DNA of 59,968 bases from JAZFYD01 sp036443405 (GCA_036443405.1 JAZFYD010000125.1:1-59968), one strand, 5' to 3'; shown: positions 7,879-17,600, counted from the first letter of the stretch. Translations and numbers: made by a program. Notes: a model not told the origin generated them from the sequence alone.

Positions 7879-8226
7879 TTGCGCTGGCTGGCCGTCACTT
7901 TCACCGCTGCGGCGCTGCTGTTTCTCGGCGACCAGCCCGCGGGCAAGCTCCCCGACCCCGGCTTTTCCTTCCCGGGTCTGGACAAGCTCGCTCATGCCCT
8001 CGGATACGGGGTGCTCGGCGCCGTCACGGCCTGGGCGGCCCGCAGCGCGAGCTGGACCCGGGCGTTGCTCGTTGGAGTCGCGGCCGGCCTGCTGGTCGGG
8101 GCTCTGGACGAGTGGAACCAACAGTTTTCGCCCGGGCGGTCGGCCGATGCCTGGGATCTCCTGGCCGACGTCGTCGGCTCGGCCGCCGGCGCGCTCGTCT
8201 TCCGATGGCGGCGTCCGCGCTCGTGA
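7879..8226 (+). CDS. VanZ-like membrane protein
   Basis: A 115-residue VanZ-family integral membrane protein with about four hydrophobic segments. The family motifs 'DKLAHALGYGVLGAV' and 'DEWNQQFSPGRSADAWDLLADVVG' are both clear; VanZ-like proteins are small membrane proteins of largely unknown role, named after teicoplanin resistance. I start at TTG 7879 because AAGGAG lies 6 nt upstream; a TTG at 7792 overlapping the xdhC stop would add a proline-rich non-membrane leader. Confidence 0.85.
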   Translation: MRWLAVTFTAAALLFLGDQPAGKLPDPGFSFPGLDKLAHALGYGVLGAVTAWAARSASWTRALLVGVAAGLLVGALDEWNQQFSPGRSADAWDLLADVVGSAAGALVFRWRRPRS

Positions 8227-8227
8227 A

Positions 8228-8257
8228 TTGAGTTGCAACCGGTTCCCGGCTTACAAT
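8228..8257 (+). promoter_or_regulatory. Possible sigma-70-type promoter for the secreted repeat protein
   Basis: TTGAGT (8228-8233), 18 bp, TACAAT (8252-8257), followed by a GC-rich 55-base leader and an AGGAG ribosome site before the ATG at 8313. The match is moderate. Confidence 0.4.
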
Positions 8258-8312
8258 GGCCGTTTGCCGCCCCCATGCGGGAGCCGTCCAGCCTGCCGGC
8301 AGGAGAATCAAG

Positions 8313-9476
8313 ATGAACCGATCGATCCTCGCAACCTTCGTAGCTCTGCTCGTCGTGGCGGGCGCCGCACCGGCGGACGTCGTGATCACGAAAAAGGGCA
8401 AGATCTATGGCCTGGCGTCCAGGGTCAACAAGGTCCCCGTGACGATCAAGAACTTCAAGAAGTTCCTCCCGAAGAGCAACGGCGACATCACGGCGTACGG
8501 CTATCGCGGCTTGACCTTTACCAAGGGTAAGAAGAACACTCTGATCCGCTACGCCGACATCGCGGCCCAAGGGTTCAAGGACGAAGACGCCGACTACACG
8601 GACGGCGAGAGAAACCTCGACATCGGCGATTTCGGGCAGGCCCTCGCGGCGTTTCAGGACTGCGTGAAAAGAGCGGACGTCCGGGAGATCTTCAAGGTCG
8701 AATCCACCTACTCGTCCATCATCTGCCTGGCGTCCCAGGGAAACTGGCGCGCCGCGGTTCCGATGCTGTCCGGCTGGAAGTTCCCCGACTCGCGATGGAC
8801 GCCCGATGTCCACCGGATCCTGGGCGAATACCACATCTCCAAGAAGAAATACGCGGCGGCCCGGAAGGCGTTCGCAGCCACCAGGGCACTGCCCGAGATC
8901 AGCGCGGTGTACAAGCTGAAGGCAAGACTCGGCGGCGTGAAGGTCGATCTCGCCGAGAAGAAGTACAACGACGCCAAGACCAACCTCATCGTGATCGAGG
9001 GGCAGGCCAAGCGCGAGAAGAACGCGGACGAGGTGCTGGTGCTCATTGCCGTGCTCAACGCGAAGCTGGCGATGAACGTGGATGGCGGAAACCTCGAAAA
9101 AGCCAAGAAGGGCCTCGAGGACGCGGCCAAGCTCAAGGTCGCGAACAAAGCGGCGCTCTATGAGGAACTCGGCAACGTGCTCTTCAAGATGGGCGACTCG
9201 GACGCAGCGCGCTTTCCGTACCTGCGCGTCATCACCATGTATCCGGGCGAGTCCGGGCACGTCTCGAACTCGCTTCAGAACGCGGGCCAGTGTTTCTTGA
9301 ACCTCTACGAGGGCGCGAAGGCCGACGACGAGAAGAAGGCCAACCAGTACCTCTGTGAGGGCATGAAGCTGCTCAAGCAGGCCGGCGGATCGCGGTACCG
9401 AAACCGCGCGGCTCGCAAGTCGTACATGCAGTACAAAGCCGCGTTCGACGCTTTGGACAAGAACAAAGGCAAGTAG
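8313..9476 (+). CDS. Secreted TPR-like protein of unknown function
   Basis: A 387-residue exported protein: a Sec signal (residues 1-20, 'ATFVALLVVAGAAPA') followed by a lysine-rich beta segment ('DVVITKKGKIYGLASRV') and then a long array of helix pairs with TPR character ('DIGDFGQALAAFQDCV', 'HISKKKYAAARKAFAAT', 'AALYEELGNVLFKMGDSDAA'). The start has AGGAG 8 nt upstream. TPR-containing exported proteins of this kind usually act as scaffolds. No enzymatic motif seen. Confidence 0.8.
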   Translation: MNRSILATFVALLVVAGAAPADVVITKKGKIYGLASRVNKVPVTIKNFKKFLPKSNGDITAYGYRGLTFTKGKKNTLIRYADIAAQGFKDEDADYTDGERNLDIGDFGQALAAFQDCVKRADVREIFKVESTYSSIICLASQGNWRAAVPMLSGWKFPDSRWTPDVHRILGEYHISKKKYAAARKAFAATRALPEISAVYKLKARLGGVKVDLAEKKYNDAKTNLIVIEGQAKREKNADEVLVLIAVLNAKLAMNVDGGNLEKAKKGLEDAAKLKVANKAALYEELGNVLFKMGDSDAARFPYLRVITMYPGESGHVSNSLQNAGQCFLNLYEGAKADDEKKANQYLCEGMKLLKQAGGSRYRNRAARKSYMQYKAAFDALDKNKGK

Positions 9477-9491
9477 CCAAACGCCGGCGTC

Positions 9492-10106
9492 GTGGGAGAC
9501 TTTCTGCGCGAGCTCTTCTTCCGCGCGCAGGCGCTGGTGGCCATCCCGATCGTGCGCGTGTTGTTGCGCATGAAGGTGCACGGCCCGCACATACAGCCCG
9601 GGCCGAATGGTCTGATCGTCGCCCCCAACCACCTCTCGTGGATCGACCCGCTGATCATTCAGATCGCGGTCTACCCGCACCGCATCACCTTCTTGATGAC
9701 CGAACTGTTTTTCGACAGGCCGGTGATCGGACTCTACTTTCGCGCGATCGGCGCGCGGCCCATCCGCGAAGACGGACCGAGCGTGGGTGCGCTGCGGGCG
9801 TCGATGCAGGCGCTACGCGACGGCGACGTGCTGTGTGTGTTTCCAGAAGGCAGCATCACGCCCGACGGGAAACCGCAAAAGGGCCAGCGCGGCGCGGCGC
9901 GGCTAGCGCGCAAAACAGGCGCAACCGTGATCCCGGCGGGCATTCGCGGGACGCTTCAGGTCATCTCGCGTGTGCACCGCCGTCCGCGCCTCCACCCCGT
10001 CGCGGTGGAACTCGGCGAACCGATGCTCTTTGACAAGACGCCGGACCGTGCCGGGGAGGTCGAGTTCACCGAGGACCTGATGGCGCGCATCGGCGAGCTC
10101 AGCTGA
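9492..10106 (+). CDS. plsC: 1-acyl-sn-glycerol-3-phosphate acyltransferase
   Basis: A 204-residue PlsC-family enzyme that acylates lysophosphatidic acid to phosphatidic acid at the inner membrane. Block I 'NHLSWIDPL' (H-x4-D), block II 'IGARPIREDG', block III 'VFPEGSITPDG' and block IV 'VIPAGIRG' are all in order. GTG start at 9492. It is convergent with the peptidase gene, 12 bp apart. Third lipid acyltransferase in the first 10 kb. Confidence 0.9.
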   Translation: MGDFLRELFFRAQALVAIPIVRVLLRMKVHGPHIQPGPNGLIVAPNHLSWIDPLIIQIAVYPHRITFLMTELFFDRPVIGLYFRAIGARPIREDGPSVGALRASMQALRDGDVLCVFPEGSITPDGKPQKGQRGAARLARKTGATVIPAGIRGTLQVISRVHRRPRLHPVAVELGEPMLFDKTPDRAGEVEFTEDLMARIGELS

Positions 10107-10118
10107 GCGCAAGAAACG

Positions 10119-11018
10119 CTAGCCCACGCTGGGCGGGCCGAGCCGACTCATCTCCTTCGGGCGCGCGCGCAGCTTGCGCACGCCGCCGATCACGACGAGC
10201 ACCCCCGCTATGACCAGCAGGTTGAGTTCCAGGTGGCGAAAGAAGAAGTCGACGAGAAACGGCAGGTTGGGCGTGACGCTTTGGCGCCACGCTTCTTCAA
10301 ACGCGAACACGCCCTCGCCCGTCGCCTTTTCGAACGCGTCCGAGAACGACTCGCCCTCCCGGACCAACCCGAGTAGCTCCCGCAACCGCTCGGCCCCATG
10401 GCGCTCCAACAAGTACTCCACCGCGCTCTTCCCGATTTCGTAGCTCGCGCCCGCGGTGCCGGCGTCCGCCAAAAACCCCTGGCTCGCAGCCGCGAGGCTC
10501 GGAAGGCGCCCGGCAGCCGCCATGCTCTCGATGGAACTCGTCGTTTGGAGATACGCGGTGCCGGCCCAGTGCACGCAAAGCCCCTCCTCGAACCATCGCG
10601 GCAAGCTGCCGCGCGCGAAATGGTTCACGCAGTGGTGCACGATCTCGTGGCGCAGAACTGTTCTCAGATCCGAGCCGCGGTTGCGATTCAGCTTGTCGAG
10701 GCGAAACGCCAGCAGGTCGTCGCCGCGTGTGACCGCAACAGCCCAGGCCGGCGCTCCCGGACCGGCCGCCGCGGCCATCGCGCGGTATCCGTCCACCAGA
10801 TGCACCACCGGCCTCCCGGCAGGCATCACGCCGAGCCACGCCGCGGCCAAGGCGCGCTCCTTGGGAAACTCCGACAAAACGCGTTCGGCGATGGACCGGG
10901 CGTCCGCCGGGAAAAACACGCGGCACGCATCCGATTCCAGGATGTCGCCGCGTGCCGAGCCCGCGATCAGGAGGAGGGCCGCCGCCGAAGCGAACGGGCC
11001 AAGAGATAAGCGCCGCAA
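10119..11018 (-). CDS. Peptidase MA-like zinc metallopeptidase, membrane-anchored
   Basis: About 299 residues. A signal/hydrophobic segment is followed by a domain containing H-E-x-x-H ('LRHEIVHHCVN') and 'RWFEEGLCVHWAG', the downstream helix with the third ligand position, as in peptidase MA-like (gluzincin) proteins common in planctomycetes and related groups. 'YEIGKSAVEYLLERHG' and 'FEEAWRQSV' complete the typical C-terminal half, and a transmembrane segment lies at the end ('LLVIAGVLVVIGGV'). The start is uncertain: I use TTG 11018 just before the signal; the open frame continues to 11108 but would overlap the small membrane gene more. Substrate unknown. Confidence 0.75.
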   Translation of the reverse strand: MRRLSLGPFASAAALLLIAGSARGDILESDACRVFFPADARSIAERVLSEFPKERALAAAWLGVMPAGRPVVHLVDGYRAMAAAAGPGAPAWAVAVTRGDDLLAFRLDKLNRNRGSDLRTVLRHEIVHHCVNHFARGSLPRWFEEGLCVHWAGTAYLQTTSSIESMAAAGRLPSLAAASQGFLADAGTAGASYEIGKSAVEYLLERHGAERLRELLGLVREGESFSDAFEKATGEGVFAFEEAWRQSVTPNLPFLVDFFFRHLELNLLVIAGVLVVIGGVRKLRARPKEMSRLGPPSVG

Positions 11019-11164
11019 GAAAAGACCGCCAAGATTCCCAGGATGTCCAAGATCAAGACCTGAATGGCCCAGATCACGGCAAACGCCATCAGCACCAGAC
11101 CCAACCAAGCCTGAAGCCGTTTTCGCGGCGAACCGCGTCGGAGAACGTGCAAGATGCTAGACAC
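10967..11164 (-). CDS. Small two-helix membrane protein
   Basis: About 65 residues from GTG 11164, with a basic N-terminus ('LRRGSPRKRLQAWLG'), two hydrophobic helices ('LVLMAFAVIWAIQVLILDILG', 'ILAVFSCGAYLLA' in part) and a basic C-terminus ('RSLRRRPSS'). This composition is unlikely by chance. It overlaps the start of the peptidase gene by about 50 bp, so the two are probably coupled. Alternative start TTG 11152. No family recognised. Confidence 0.5.
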   Translation of the reverse strand: MSSILHVLRRGSPRKRLQAWLGLVLMAFAVIWAIQVLILDILGILAVFSCGAYLLARSLRRRPSS

Positions 11165-11175
11165 GAAAGAAGCCC

Positions 11176-11338
11176 CTACGGCATCAGCCGCCGGGCCGGG
11201 AACAAGCTCCAACGGCGTCAGCCGTTGGGCCAACATCAACGCAACGGCGTCAGGCCGGTGGGCCAGAATCAACGCAACGGCGCAGAGCCGGTGGGCTAGA
11301 AGCACCGCCGCGGCGTCAATTCTGTCGGCCCCGCGGCG
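11176..11338. repeat. Degenerate 33-bp tandem repeats with palindromic core
   Basis: Five decaying units begin near 11176, 11207, 11240, 11273 and 11306; the middle three are 33 bp long. The core of the second unit, CAACGGCGTCAGCCGTTG, is an inverted repeat that would form a hairpin. The reverse complement of this core is the core of the cluster at 12940-13063, on the other side of the FHA gene. The units lie upstream of the FHA gene and in the leader of the minus-strand membrane gene. They resemble REP-type palindromic repeats. Confidence 0.75.
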
Positions 11339-11376
11339 CAGCGCCTCTTCAAGCAGCGTATTCTATTGGGGCTCGC

Positions 11377-12924
11377 ATGCTGAGGCTATCTGTCCAGGAC
11401 TCCAAACGGCGCCAAGAGGTCGTGATCGGCCGGAGCGAGATCCTCATCGGGTCGCGCGCGGATGCGGACATCTGCCTGGAGGCCAAGGGCACCGCACCGA
11501 CGCACTGCCTGATCCGCCTCGAGGGCGGCTCGATCACGCTGGTGGACCTCGCGTCCGCCGCGGGCACGAAGGTCAACGGCAAGAGTGTGCGCGAACAGGT
11601 GCTCCGGCGGGGCGACGTCATCCAGATCGGCGCGGCCCGCATTCGGATCGAGGCGCTGGCGCTCACGCCCGAGCAGCTGAAGTTCGCGGCCAAACCGCAC
11701 CTCGCGGAGCCGAAAACCGCCGCGACGAGCACCAAGATAAGGGTGCCGGCACCGCTGGGTTCCAAGAACGCACAACCGGATTTCGGCCAAGAGATCCGGG
11801 AGATGGTCGCGAAAGCGCCCTGGTACATGATCTCGCTGGGCGTGCACGCGATCCTGATCTTCATCCTGCACCTGATTCCGTTCGAGGTGCGGATCCTCGA
11901 GCCGATGATCCGGCTGACAGCACAGGAGGATCAGATCGCGCCCGAACCCGAGGCGCCGTTGGAGCTCCCGGAGCCGGGCGACGACGAACTCGCGCCGCCC
12001 ACGCCGCCGGTGCCGCTGGAGCCCGAGGAGTCCTCCGAGCCGGCCAAGGAGGTCGACTGGTCCAAAGAGGAACCGCTGCCCGTCGTGATCGGCCTGAACA
12101 GGCCCGAGATGACCAAGAAGCTCGACAAGCCGATGCGCTTCGAGCCGATCATCAAGGGTGCGGGCGAGACGATTCACGGCCAGGACCCCGGCAAGGCGAA
12201 CTCCAACGCGGCGCGGTCGGTCGGCAACCGGCTCGGCCAGGGAGAGAGCGGACTGCTCGACGGCCTCGCCAAGGGGCGGATCCTTGTCGTGCGCGGTGAT
12301 CACGACTCCATCGAGCGCGTCCTCGACGAACACAACCGTCCCTACGTGCTCATCGACCGACAAAGCCTCATCAAGCGCAAGCTGCACCCTCGGCAGATCC
12401 TGTTCGTGAACTGCGCGGACCGCCCCATCTTCAAGGCCAACGAGAAGCTCATCGCGAAAACCATCCGTAAGTTCGTGGGCGAAGGCGGCTGGGTGATGAC
12501 GAGCGACTGGGCGATCGACCCCTACATCCTCGGTTCGTTCCCCAACACCTTGAAGCTCCATACGAGCAACAAGTTCAAGCGGCAAAAAGACATCACCGTT
12601 CGCGCGCGGGCGGGGCGCAATGCCGATCACCCGATCATCCGGCGCGTGTTCGAGCGCCGCGTGAAGACGCAGTGGTGGATCGAGGAGTCGAGTTTCTTCT
12701 TCACGCGGAGGGACCCCAAGGTGGAGGTCCTGATCGAGAGCGACGAGCTGGCAAAGGATTGGGGCACGCGCGAGATCGCGGTCGCGTTCCGGTACCGAAA
12801 AGGCTACGTGGTCCATGTGCTCGGGCACTTCTGGCAGGAGGACGGCAACCGCCAGGGCCTGATCTCGATGCACCAGCTGATCCTCAACTTCATCATCGAG
12901 AAGTTGCGCAGCGAGAAGTCCTGA
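11377..12924 (+). CDS. FHA-domain membrane protein with C-terminal ThuA/amidotransferase-like domain
   Basis: A 515-residue protein. Residues 1-95 form a forkhead-associated domain ('VIGRSEILIGSRADADICL', 'APTHCLIRLEGG', 'AGTKVNGKSV'), which binds phosphothreonine peptides. A transmembrane helix follows (about 148-170), then a Pro/Glu-rich linker (about 190-235). The C-terminal 220 residues ('GRILVVRGDHDSIERVLDE', 'QILFVNCADRPIF', 'FVGEGGWVMTSDWAIDPY') look like a class I amidotransferase/ThuA-like flavodoxin fold without an obvious Cys-His-Glu triad. The layout places a cytoplasmic phospho-reader opposite an exported domain. It may read signals from Ser/Thr kinases such as the one at 14634-19841. 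Repeats flank it on both sides. Confidence 0.8.
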   Translation: MLRLSVQDSKRRQEVVIGRSEILIGSRADADICLEAKGTAPTHCLIRLEGGSITLVDLASAAGTKVNGKSVREQVLRRGDVIQIGAARIRIEALALTPEQLKFAAKPHLAEPKTAATSTKIRVPAPLGSKNAQPDFGQEIREMVAKAPWYMISLGVHAILIFILHLIPFEVRILEPMIRLTAQEDQIAPEPEAPLELPEPGDDELAPPTPPVPLEPEESSEPAKEVDWSKEEPLPVVIGLNRPEMTKKLDKPMRFEPIIKGAGETIHGQDPGKANSNAARSVGNRLGQGESGLLDGLAKGRILVVRGDHDSIERVLDEHNRPYVLIDRQSLIKRKLHPRQILFVNCADRPIFKANEKLIAKTIRKFVGEGGWVMTSDWAIDPYILGSFPNTLKLHTSNKFKRQKDITVRARAGRNADHPIIRRVFERRVKTQWWIEESSFFFTRRDPKVEVLIESDELAKDWGTREIAVAFRYRKGYVVHVLGHFWQEDGNRQGLISMHQLILNFIIEKLRSEKS

Positions 12925-12939
12925 CGGTGCAGTGATGCT

Positions 12940-13063
12940 GGCTCAACGGCTGACGCCGTTGAAGCGATGCTGGCTCAACGGCTGACGTCGTTCCGTATCT
13001 CTGGCTCAACGACTGACGTCGTTCCGTATCTCTGGCTCAACGACTGACGTCGTTGAAGCTCTG
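12940..13063. repeat. Four 31-32-bp tandem repeats with palindromic core
   Basis: Units start at 12940, 12972, 13003 and 13034, each opening GGCTCAACG(G/A)CTGACG(C/T)CGTT. The first core, CAACGGCTGACGCCGTTG, is palindromic and is the reverse complement of the core of the cluster at 11176-11338. The two middle units are near-identical, including the tail CCGTATCTCT, which indicates recent tandem duplication. The array fills the gap between the FHA gene and the UbiA gene. Confidence 0.85.
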
Positions 13064-13123
13064 CCTCCCAGGCAGCGAGCAGCGGATCCGAACGCTCGGT
13101 ATCCCGGCTAGGATGCTCCACCC

Positions 13124-14008
13124 GTGACGGCCTCCGTTTTCTGGCGAATGCTTCGCCCCGTGACCTTGCCCGCGCCGGTCGCTGGCGTGATCGGCGGCGC
13201 GTTGGCCGCGACCTTTCATGCGGACGCGCCGATACACGTGTGGCGCATCGCCGCGGCCGTCGCAAGCGCGCTCACGCTGACGGGCGCGAGCAACATCGTC
13301 AACCAGATCGCCGACATCGAAACGGACCGCATCAACCGGCCGGAGCGGCCGCTGCCCGCCGGCGAGGTCTCGATGAGGCAGGCGTGGCTCTCGTTCGTTG
13401 CCCTCGGATCCGCCGCGGTCGTCCTGGGCGCGATGGTCAACCCCGCATACTTTGCCTGCATCGTGTTCACCCTGCCGGTCACGGTGTCGTACTCCATGCC
13501 GCCGCTGCGGTTCAAGCGCCTGCCGCTGATCGCGAACATGGTGATCGCGACGCCGCGCGGGCTGTTGCTCGTGGTCGCGGGCTGGGCGGCCGGCGGGGGT
13601 TTTCTCGAACGCGATGCGTGGGTGCTCGGCGCGCTTGCGTGGCTCTACCTCGTCGGGGCCGCGACGACGAAGGACTTCGCCGACGTCAAGGGGGATCGCG
13701 CGACCGGCTGCCGCACGCTGCCGATCCTCTGGGGGGCCAAGCGCGCAGCGTGGTTCGTGGCGCCGTTCTTGGTGGTGCCGTTTCTCGGTTACCCGGCCGC
13801 GGCATCCCTCGGCTGGCTTGATGGAAACCGGACGGGGTGGTTTGTCCTTGGTGGCGCGCTTGCCGCACTCGGATTGATCGCGGCCGCACTCCTGATCCGC
13901 AACCCGAATGGGCCGGACAGCGGGCGGCCGCACCCGGCGTGGGGGCTGATGTACCTACAGCTGACGTTCGCCCACGTCGGCGCGGCGGCGGTGTACGCCG
14001 CCGCGTAG
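13124..14008 (+). CDS. UbiA-family prenyltransferase
   Basis: A 294-residue polytopic membrane protein with the two Asp-rich motifs of the UbiA superfamily: N-x3-D-x3-D in 'NQIADIETDRINRPERPL' (about residues 61-78) and 'DFADVKGDRATGCRTLP' (about 185-201). These enzymes transfer an isoprenoid chain to an aromatic or glycerol-phosphate acceptor. 'YSMPPLRFKRLPLIANMVIA' is also typical. No quinone or haem pathway genes are next to it, so the acceptor cannot be chosen. GTG start; TAGGAT lies 9 nt upstream. Confidence 0.88.
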   Translation: MTASVFWRMLRPVTLPAPVAGVIGGALAATFHADAPIHVWRIAAAVASALTLTGASNIVNQIADIETDRINRPERPLPAGEVSMRQAWLSFVALGSAAVVLGAMVNPAYFACIVFTLPVTVSYSMPPLRFKRLPLIANMVIATPRGLLLVVAGWAAGGGFLERDAWVLGALAWLYLVGAATTKDFADVKGDRATGCRTLPILWGAKRAAWFVAPFLVVPFLGYPAAASLGWLDGNRTGWFVLGGALAALGLIAAALLIRNPNGPDSGRPHPAWGLMYLQLTFAHVGAAAVYAAA

Positions 14009-14016
14009 TCCGTGAA

Positions 14017-14448
14017 CTAACCGACCGACAGGCCGCGAGCGGTGCCGGACGCGCTGAGCGTCTTCGGCTTGTCGCCGACCCTCTCGCCGAAGATGGAGCC
14101 GACGCAGGCACCCGAGTTGTCGTAGACGTGGACGTCCATGAACCAGCCGGAAGCCGTCGAACGACAGCTGCCTTCGATGCGCAGCGGACTTCCCGGGTCC
14201 ACGTCGGCGACATGCACGCCATTGACGGTGACTTCGCCCGAGTCATCGGAGCGAACGCTGAAGTTCACGTCGTCGATCGGATCGCCGCCGCCCATGACTT
14301 CGCCGCCATGAGGGCCGGCATCGAAGTCCGCGGCAAAGTCGAAGGACGACCCCGCAGGAACCTCTACGTCATTCGTATTGGCCGTCGCTCCGCCGACGAA
14401 CATCGCCAGCACGACCGCGGCCGCCCCACTCAGTTTGAATACGCGCAT
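14017..14448 (-). CDS. Small secreted protein of unknown function
   Basis: 143 residues. The Sec signal ('MRVFKLSGAAAVVLAMFVGGATA') is followed by an Asp/Gly-rich beta-type domain ('SSFDFAADFDAGPHGGEV', 'SVRSDDSGEVTVNGVHVAD') with two cysteines ('GSCRS', 'GACVG') that could form a disulfide. I start at ATG 14448 because GGGAG lies 7 nt upstream and the signal begins there. Low-complexity in places. No family recognised. Confidence 0.7.
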   Translation of the reverse strand: MRVFKLSGAAAVVLAMFVGGATANTNDVEVPAGSSFDFAADFDAGPHGGEVMGGGDPIDDVNFSVRSDDSGEVTVNGVHVADVDPGSPLRIEGSCRSTASGWFMDVHVYDNSGACVGSIFGERVGDKPKTLSASGTARGLSVG

Positions 14449-14633
14449 TCCCTTGCTCCCGTTTGTTTTGACCGCAGGAATGAAATCACCGGTCAAGCGG
14501 TGCGCAAACGGGAAGACAATCTCGGCGTCTCGAAGCGTTACGCCTTCGAGCACGGTGCCGCGCAGGCTGGATTGCGCCCGGGCTGGGCGCGGCTAAACGG
14601 CGCCGATTCTTTGGGCGCCTGTTTCGAAACGAG
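14449..14633. other. Intergenic region upstream of the small secreted protein
   Basis: Only one pattern stands out: an inverted repeat TTGACC (14468-14473) / GGTCAA (14491-14496) with 17 bp between the arms, just upstream of the minus-strand secreted-protein gene. It could be an operator overlapping a -35 element. No gene or RNA family seen. Confidence 0.3.
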
Positions 14634-17600
14634 TCACTCCACGCCAACGCCCTTGGCGATCTCGCGCAGCTTGGGGCCCGGGAGGTAGGTGACCGCACGG
14701 GTTTTCCCCCGCTTCTCCAGAAGCTGGAGGCTGACCAGTGACTCCAAGTCGCGGGCGGTGGTCGACTTGCTGATACGGAAGAGTCGTTGGTATTCGCCGA
14801 AGCTGATGCGGCCGCGCGTGAGGCAGCGGGTGACCGCGGTTTGCTGGCGACGGTTGATGTCGATGTCGCGATTCGTGAGATCGACGAGGATGCGGTCGGC
14901 ACGCGCGGGATCGAGGCCGGGCATGACCGTGCTCGTGCGCGCGTCGAACGCGATGTCGTCCGGGCCGACGCTGTCGCCGGCAGCATTGACGACGCCGCGC
15001 AGAATCACGTTGCGCAATTCGCGAACGTTTCCCGGCCAATTGTACGACTCGAGCCGCGCGATGGCCTCGTTGGACAGCGTAAGATCGGGCCGCCCCTCGC
15101 GCCTCGACGCCTCCTCCATGAACGCATAGGCGAGCGGTTCGACATCTTCGAGCCGACCGCGAAGTGGCGGCAGGCGCAGGACAAAACCAGATATGCGGTA
15201 ATAGAGGTCGTCGCGGAACTGGCCGTTCCGCATGCGCTCCTCGAGATCCGCGTTGGTCGCGGCGATGACACGCACGTCGACGGTGCGCACCTTGGACTCG
15301 CCGATGCGTTTCACCTCACCCGACTCGAGCGCGCGGAGGAGCTTCACCTGCATCGCGGGCGACATTTCGCCGACCTCGTCGAGCAACAGCGTGCCGCCGT
15401 CGGCCTCTTCGAACAGGCCGGCGCGGTCGCGATCGGCGCCGGTGAACGAACCGCGGACGTGACCGAACATTTCGGCCTCGAGCAGGCCTTCGGGAAACGC
15501 CGCGCAGTTCACGGCAAGAAACGGTCGCGCCTGTCGTGTGCTTGCGTAGTGCATCGCGCGGGCGAGGATCTCCTTGCCCGTGCCGTTGTCGCCGGTCAAG
15601 AGGACCGGAATCTCCGACGCCGCGACGCGTTTGGCCTCCCTCACCAGGCTCTGCATGGTGACGCTGCGCGCCACGATGCGATCGAATCCCCACCCGCGGG
15701 CCTTGCGGTGGGCCGAGATCTCCGTCTCGGCGCGACTGAGCTCGCGGCGCTGCTTCGAGATGCGTGATTTGAGATCGCGGTTGAGCGACTCGATCTCATG
15801 CGTCTGGCCTTCGAGCATGTGGATCAACTCGGCCTTGTCGATCGCAGCGACGGCCTGGTCTGCGAACAGCTCGAGTAGCCGCTCCTCGCGCTCCGTGAAG
15901 TTGCCGGCGCGGAAGCGGTTGTCGAGATAGAGCGCCCCGACGGTCTTGCCCTTCGACCGGAACGGGACCGCGATCACGGACCGGAGGTGCAGCCGGCGAA
16001 CAGAGAAGAACTCGTCGAACCGCGAGTCAGCCTCGGCGTCCTCGGTGAGAACGATGCGGCCGGTGCGGATCACCTCCTGGACGATGCGCGACGACATCTT
16101 CTGCTCGGGCTCGGAGATGCGTTCGCGGTCGAGGTTGCGCGCGAGGTGCACCTGCTCCTGGCCCTCGAGCAGCAACACGACAAACCCGCGCTCGGCGCCG
16201 GTGAGCTCGATCGCCCGGTCGAGGATGAGCCCGAGCAGACGATCTCGATCGAACTCGCAATTCATCTCGCGGACGATGTGGAGGATCTTCACGAGCTTGT
16301 CCGCGTCGGGGTCGTTGGTCGCGATGCCGGCGCCCCGGGGCAACTCGGCGAGGCTCAGGTCGATTTTTCTCAGCATGGCTTCGTTCCCAAACAAGGTCCA
16401 AACTTCACGGGCCGCGGAGAGAAGTTCCGCCGCCGCTGCGCCAGTCGGCTTTCGCAAATGCCGCTGCATCGTGACCTCTTGCAACATGGAGGCCGACGCG
16501 GCGTACAGGTCCGCCTGAAGCGGCACGTTGTGGGTGCGGTTCGCGGCCGCCACGCTCTGCTCGAGCAGGCGGCCGGACGCCGCGGCGTCGCCGCGCTGCA
16601 ACGCGGCCCCGGACCGGAGCATCAACGCACGCGCGCCGACCGTCGTGCGCCACGTGAACTGCTCGTGCGCGCGCGAAACGAAACGCTCCGCCAGGTTCCA
16701 CGCACCATGCCGGGCCGCGCACTCCGCCAGGCCGACGCGAATCCGCGGCAGCGACTTTTTCGCGCGCGCTTCCCACAGGTGCCGCAGCGCGGAACGCCAA
16801 GCCGCCTCGGCGTTCTCGGTGTCCCCCGCAACGAGCGCGCACTCCGCTACACCGATCGCGCCGTCGACGGAGTCGTACGTGCCCCGTCCGGCGCCGATCT
16901 GAGACTTGTAGAGTTCCGTCGCATCGAGCGGGCGCCCCGCGAGCAGCTTCACGCGCGCGCGAACCTCGTTGTCGACCGAGCCGGACAGCGACGCCTGGCG
17001 CTCGTCGATCGGAAGCGACGCCGCGCGAGAGAGGCGCGCCTCGGCTTCGGCCGGCCGGCCAAGCTCCACAAGCGACGCCGCCTCGCTCAACAGACAGTCG
17101 CGAACCAGCACGACGCTCGCTGCTTCCTCGAACGCCGCACGCGCGCGGCTGCAAAGACGCAGCGCGCTGCGCGAGCGGCCGAGGTCGTTCATCAGGCGGC
17201 CCATCTCGTTCCAGGCCCGCGCGGCCGCCACCGTCCGGCCGGCGTCCACCGCAAAGCGCTCGGCATCCCTCATCTCCAGAAGCGCCTGGCGGGCACGCCC
17301 GTTTCGGAAATGGTCGAGCGCCAGGTTCAGGTGCGCGGCGTGGCGCGCGACAAAGTCCACCGAACCGGCAGGGACCTTGGCCACCAAACCGTCGAGGCGC
17401 GCGGCGGAACGTCGCCTCCCTTGGCGCCGACAGATCTGTGCGCGCACCTGCGCGATGCGGCCGTTCAGGCCGAGGACGTCGCCAGCTGCCGCCTCGGCGC
17501 GGTTGGACGCGATGTGCGCCTCGTCATGCCGGCGGAGCGCGCCAAGGAACGCCGCCATCGCGTTCAGCACACGCGCGGCTTCCTCGCCCGTACCGCCGCG

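Noticed and set aside
11154..12299. A 381-codon plus-strand frame beginning in the repeats
   Set aside because: Overlaps the FHA gene in another frame; the protein is low-complexity Arg/Gly/Ala and includes the tandem repeat units.
12940..13063. CRISPR array
   Set aside because: Repeats are contiguous without unique spacers of 30 nt or so, and no cas genes are present; tandem REP-like array fits better.
14468..14496. Sigma-70 promoter from TTGACC/GGTCAA
   Set aside because: The second arm sits where -10 should be and does not resemble TATAAT; kept only as an inverted repeat note.
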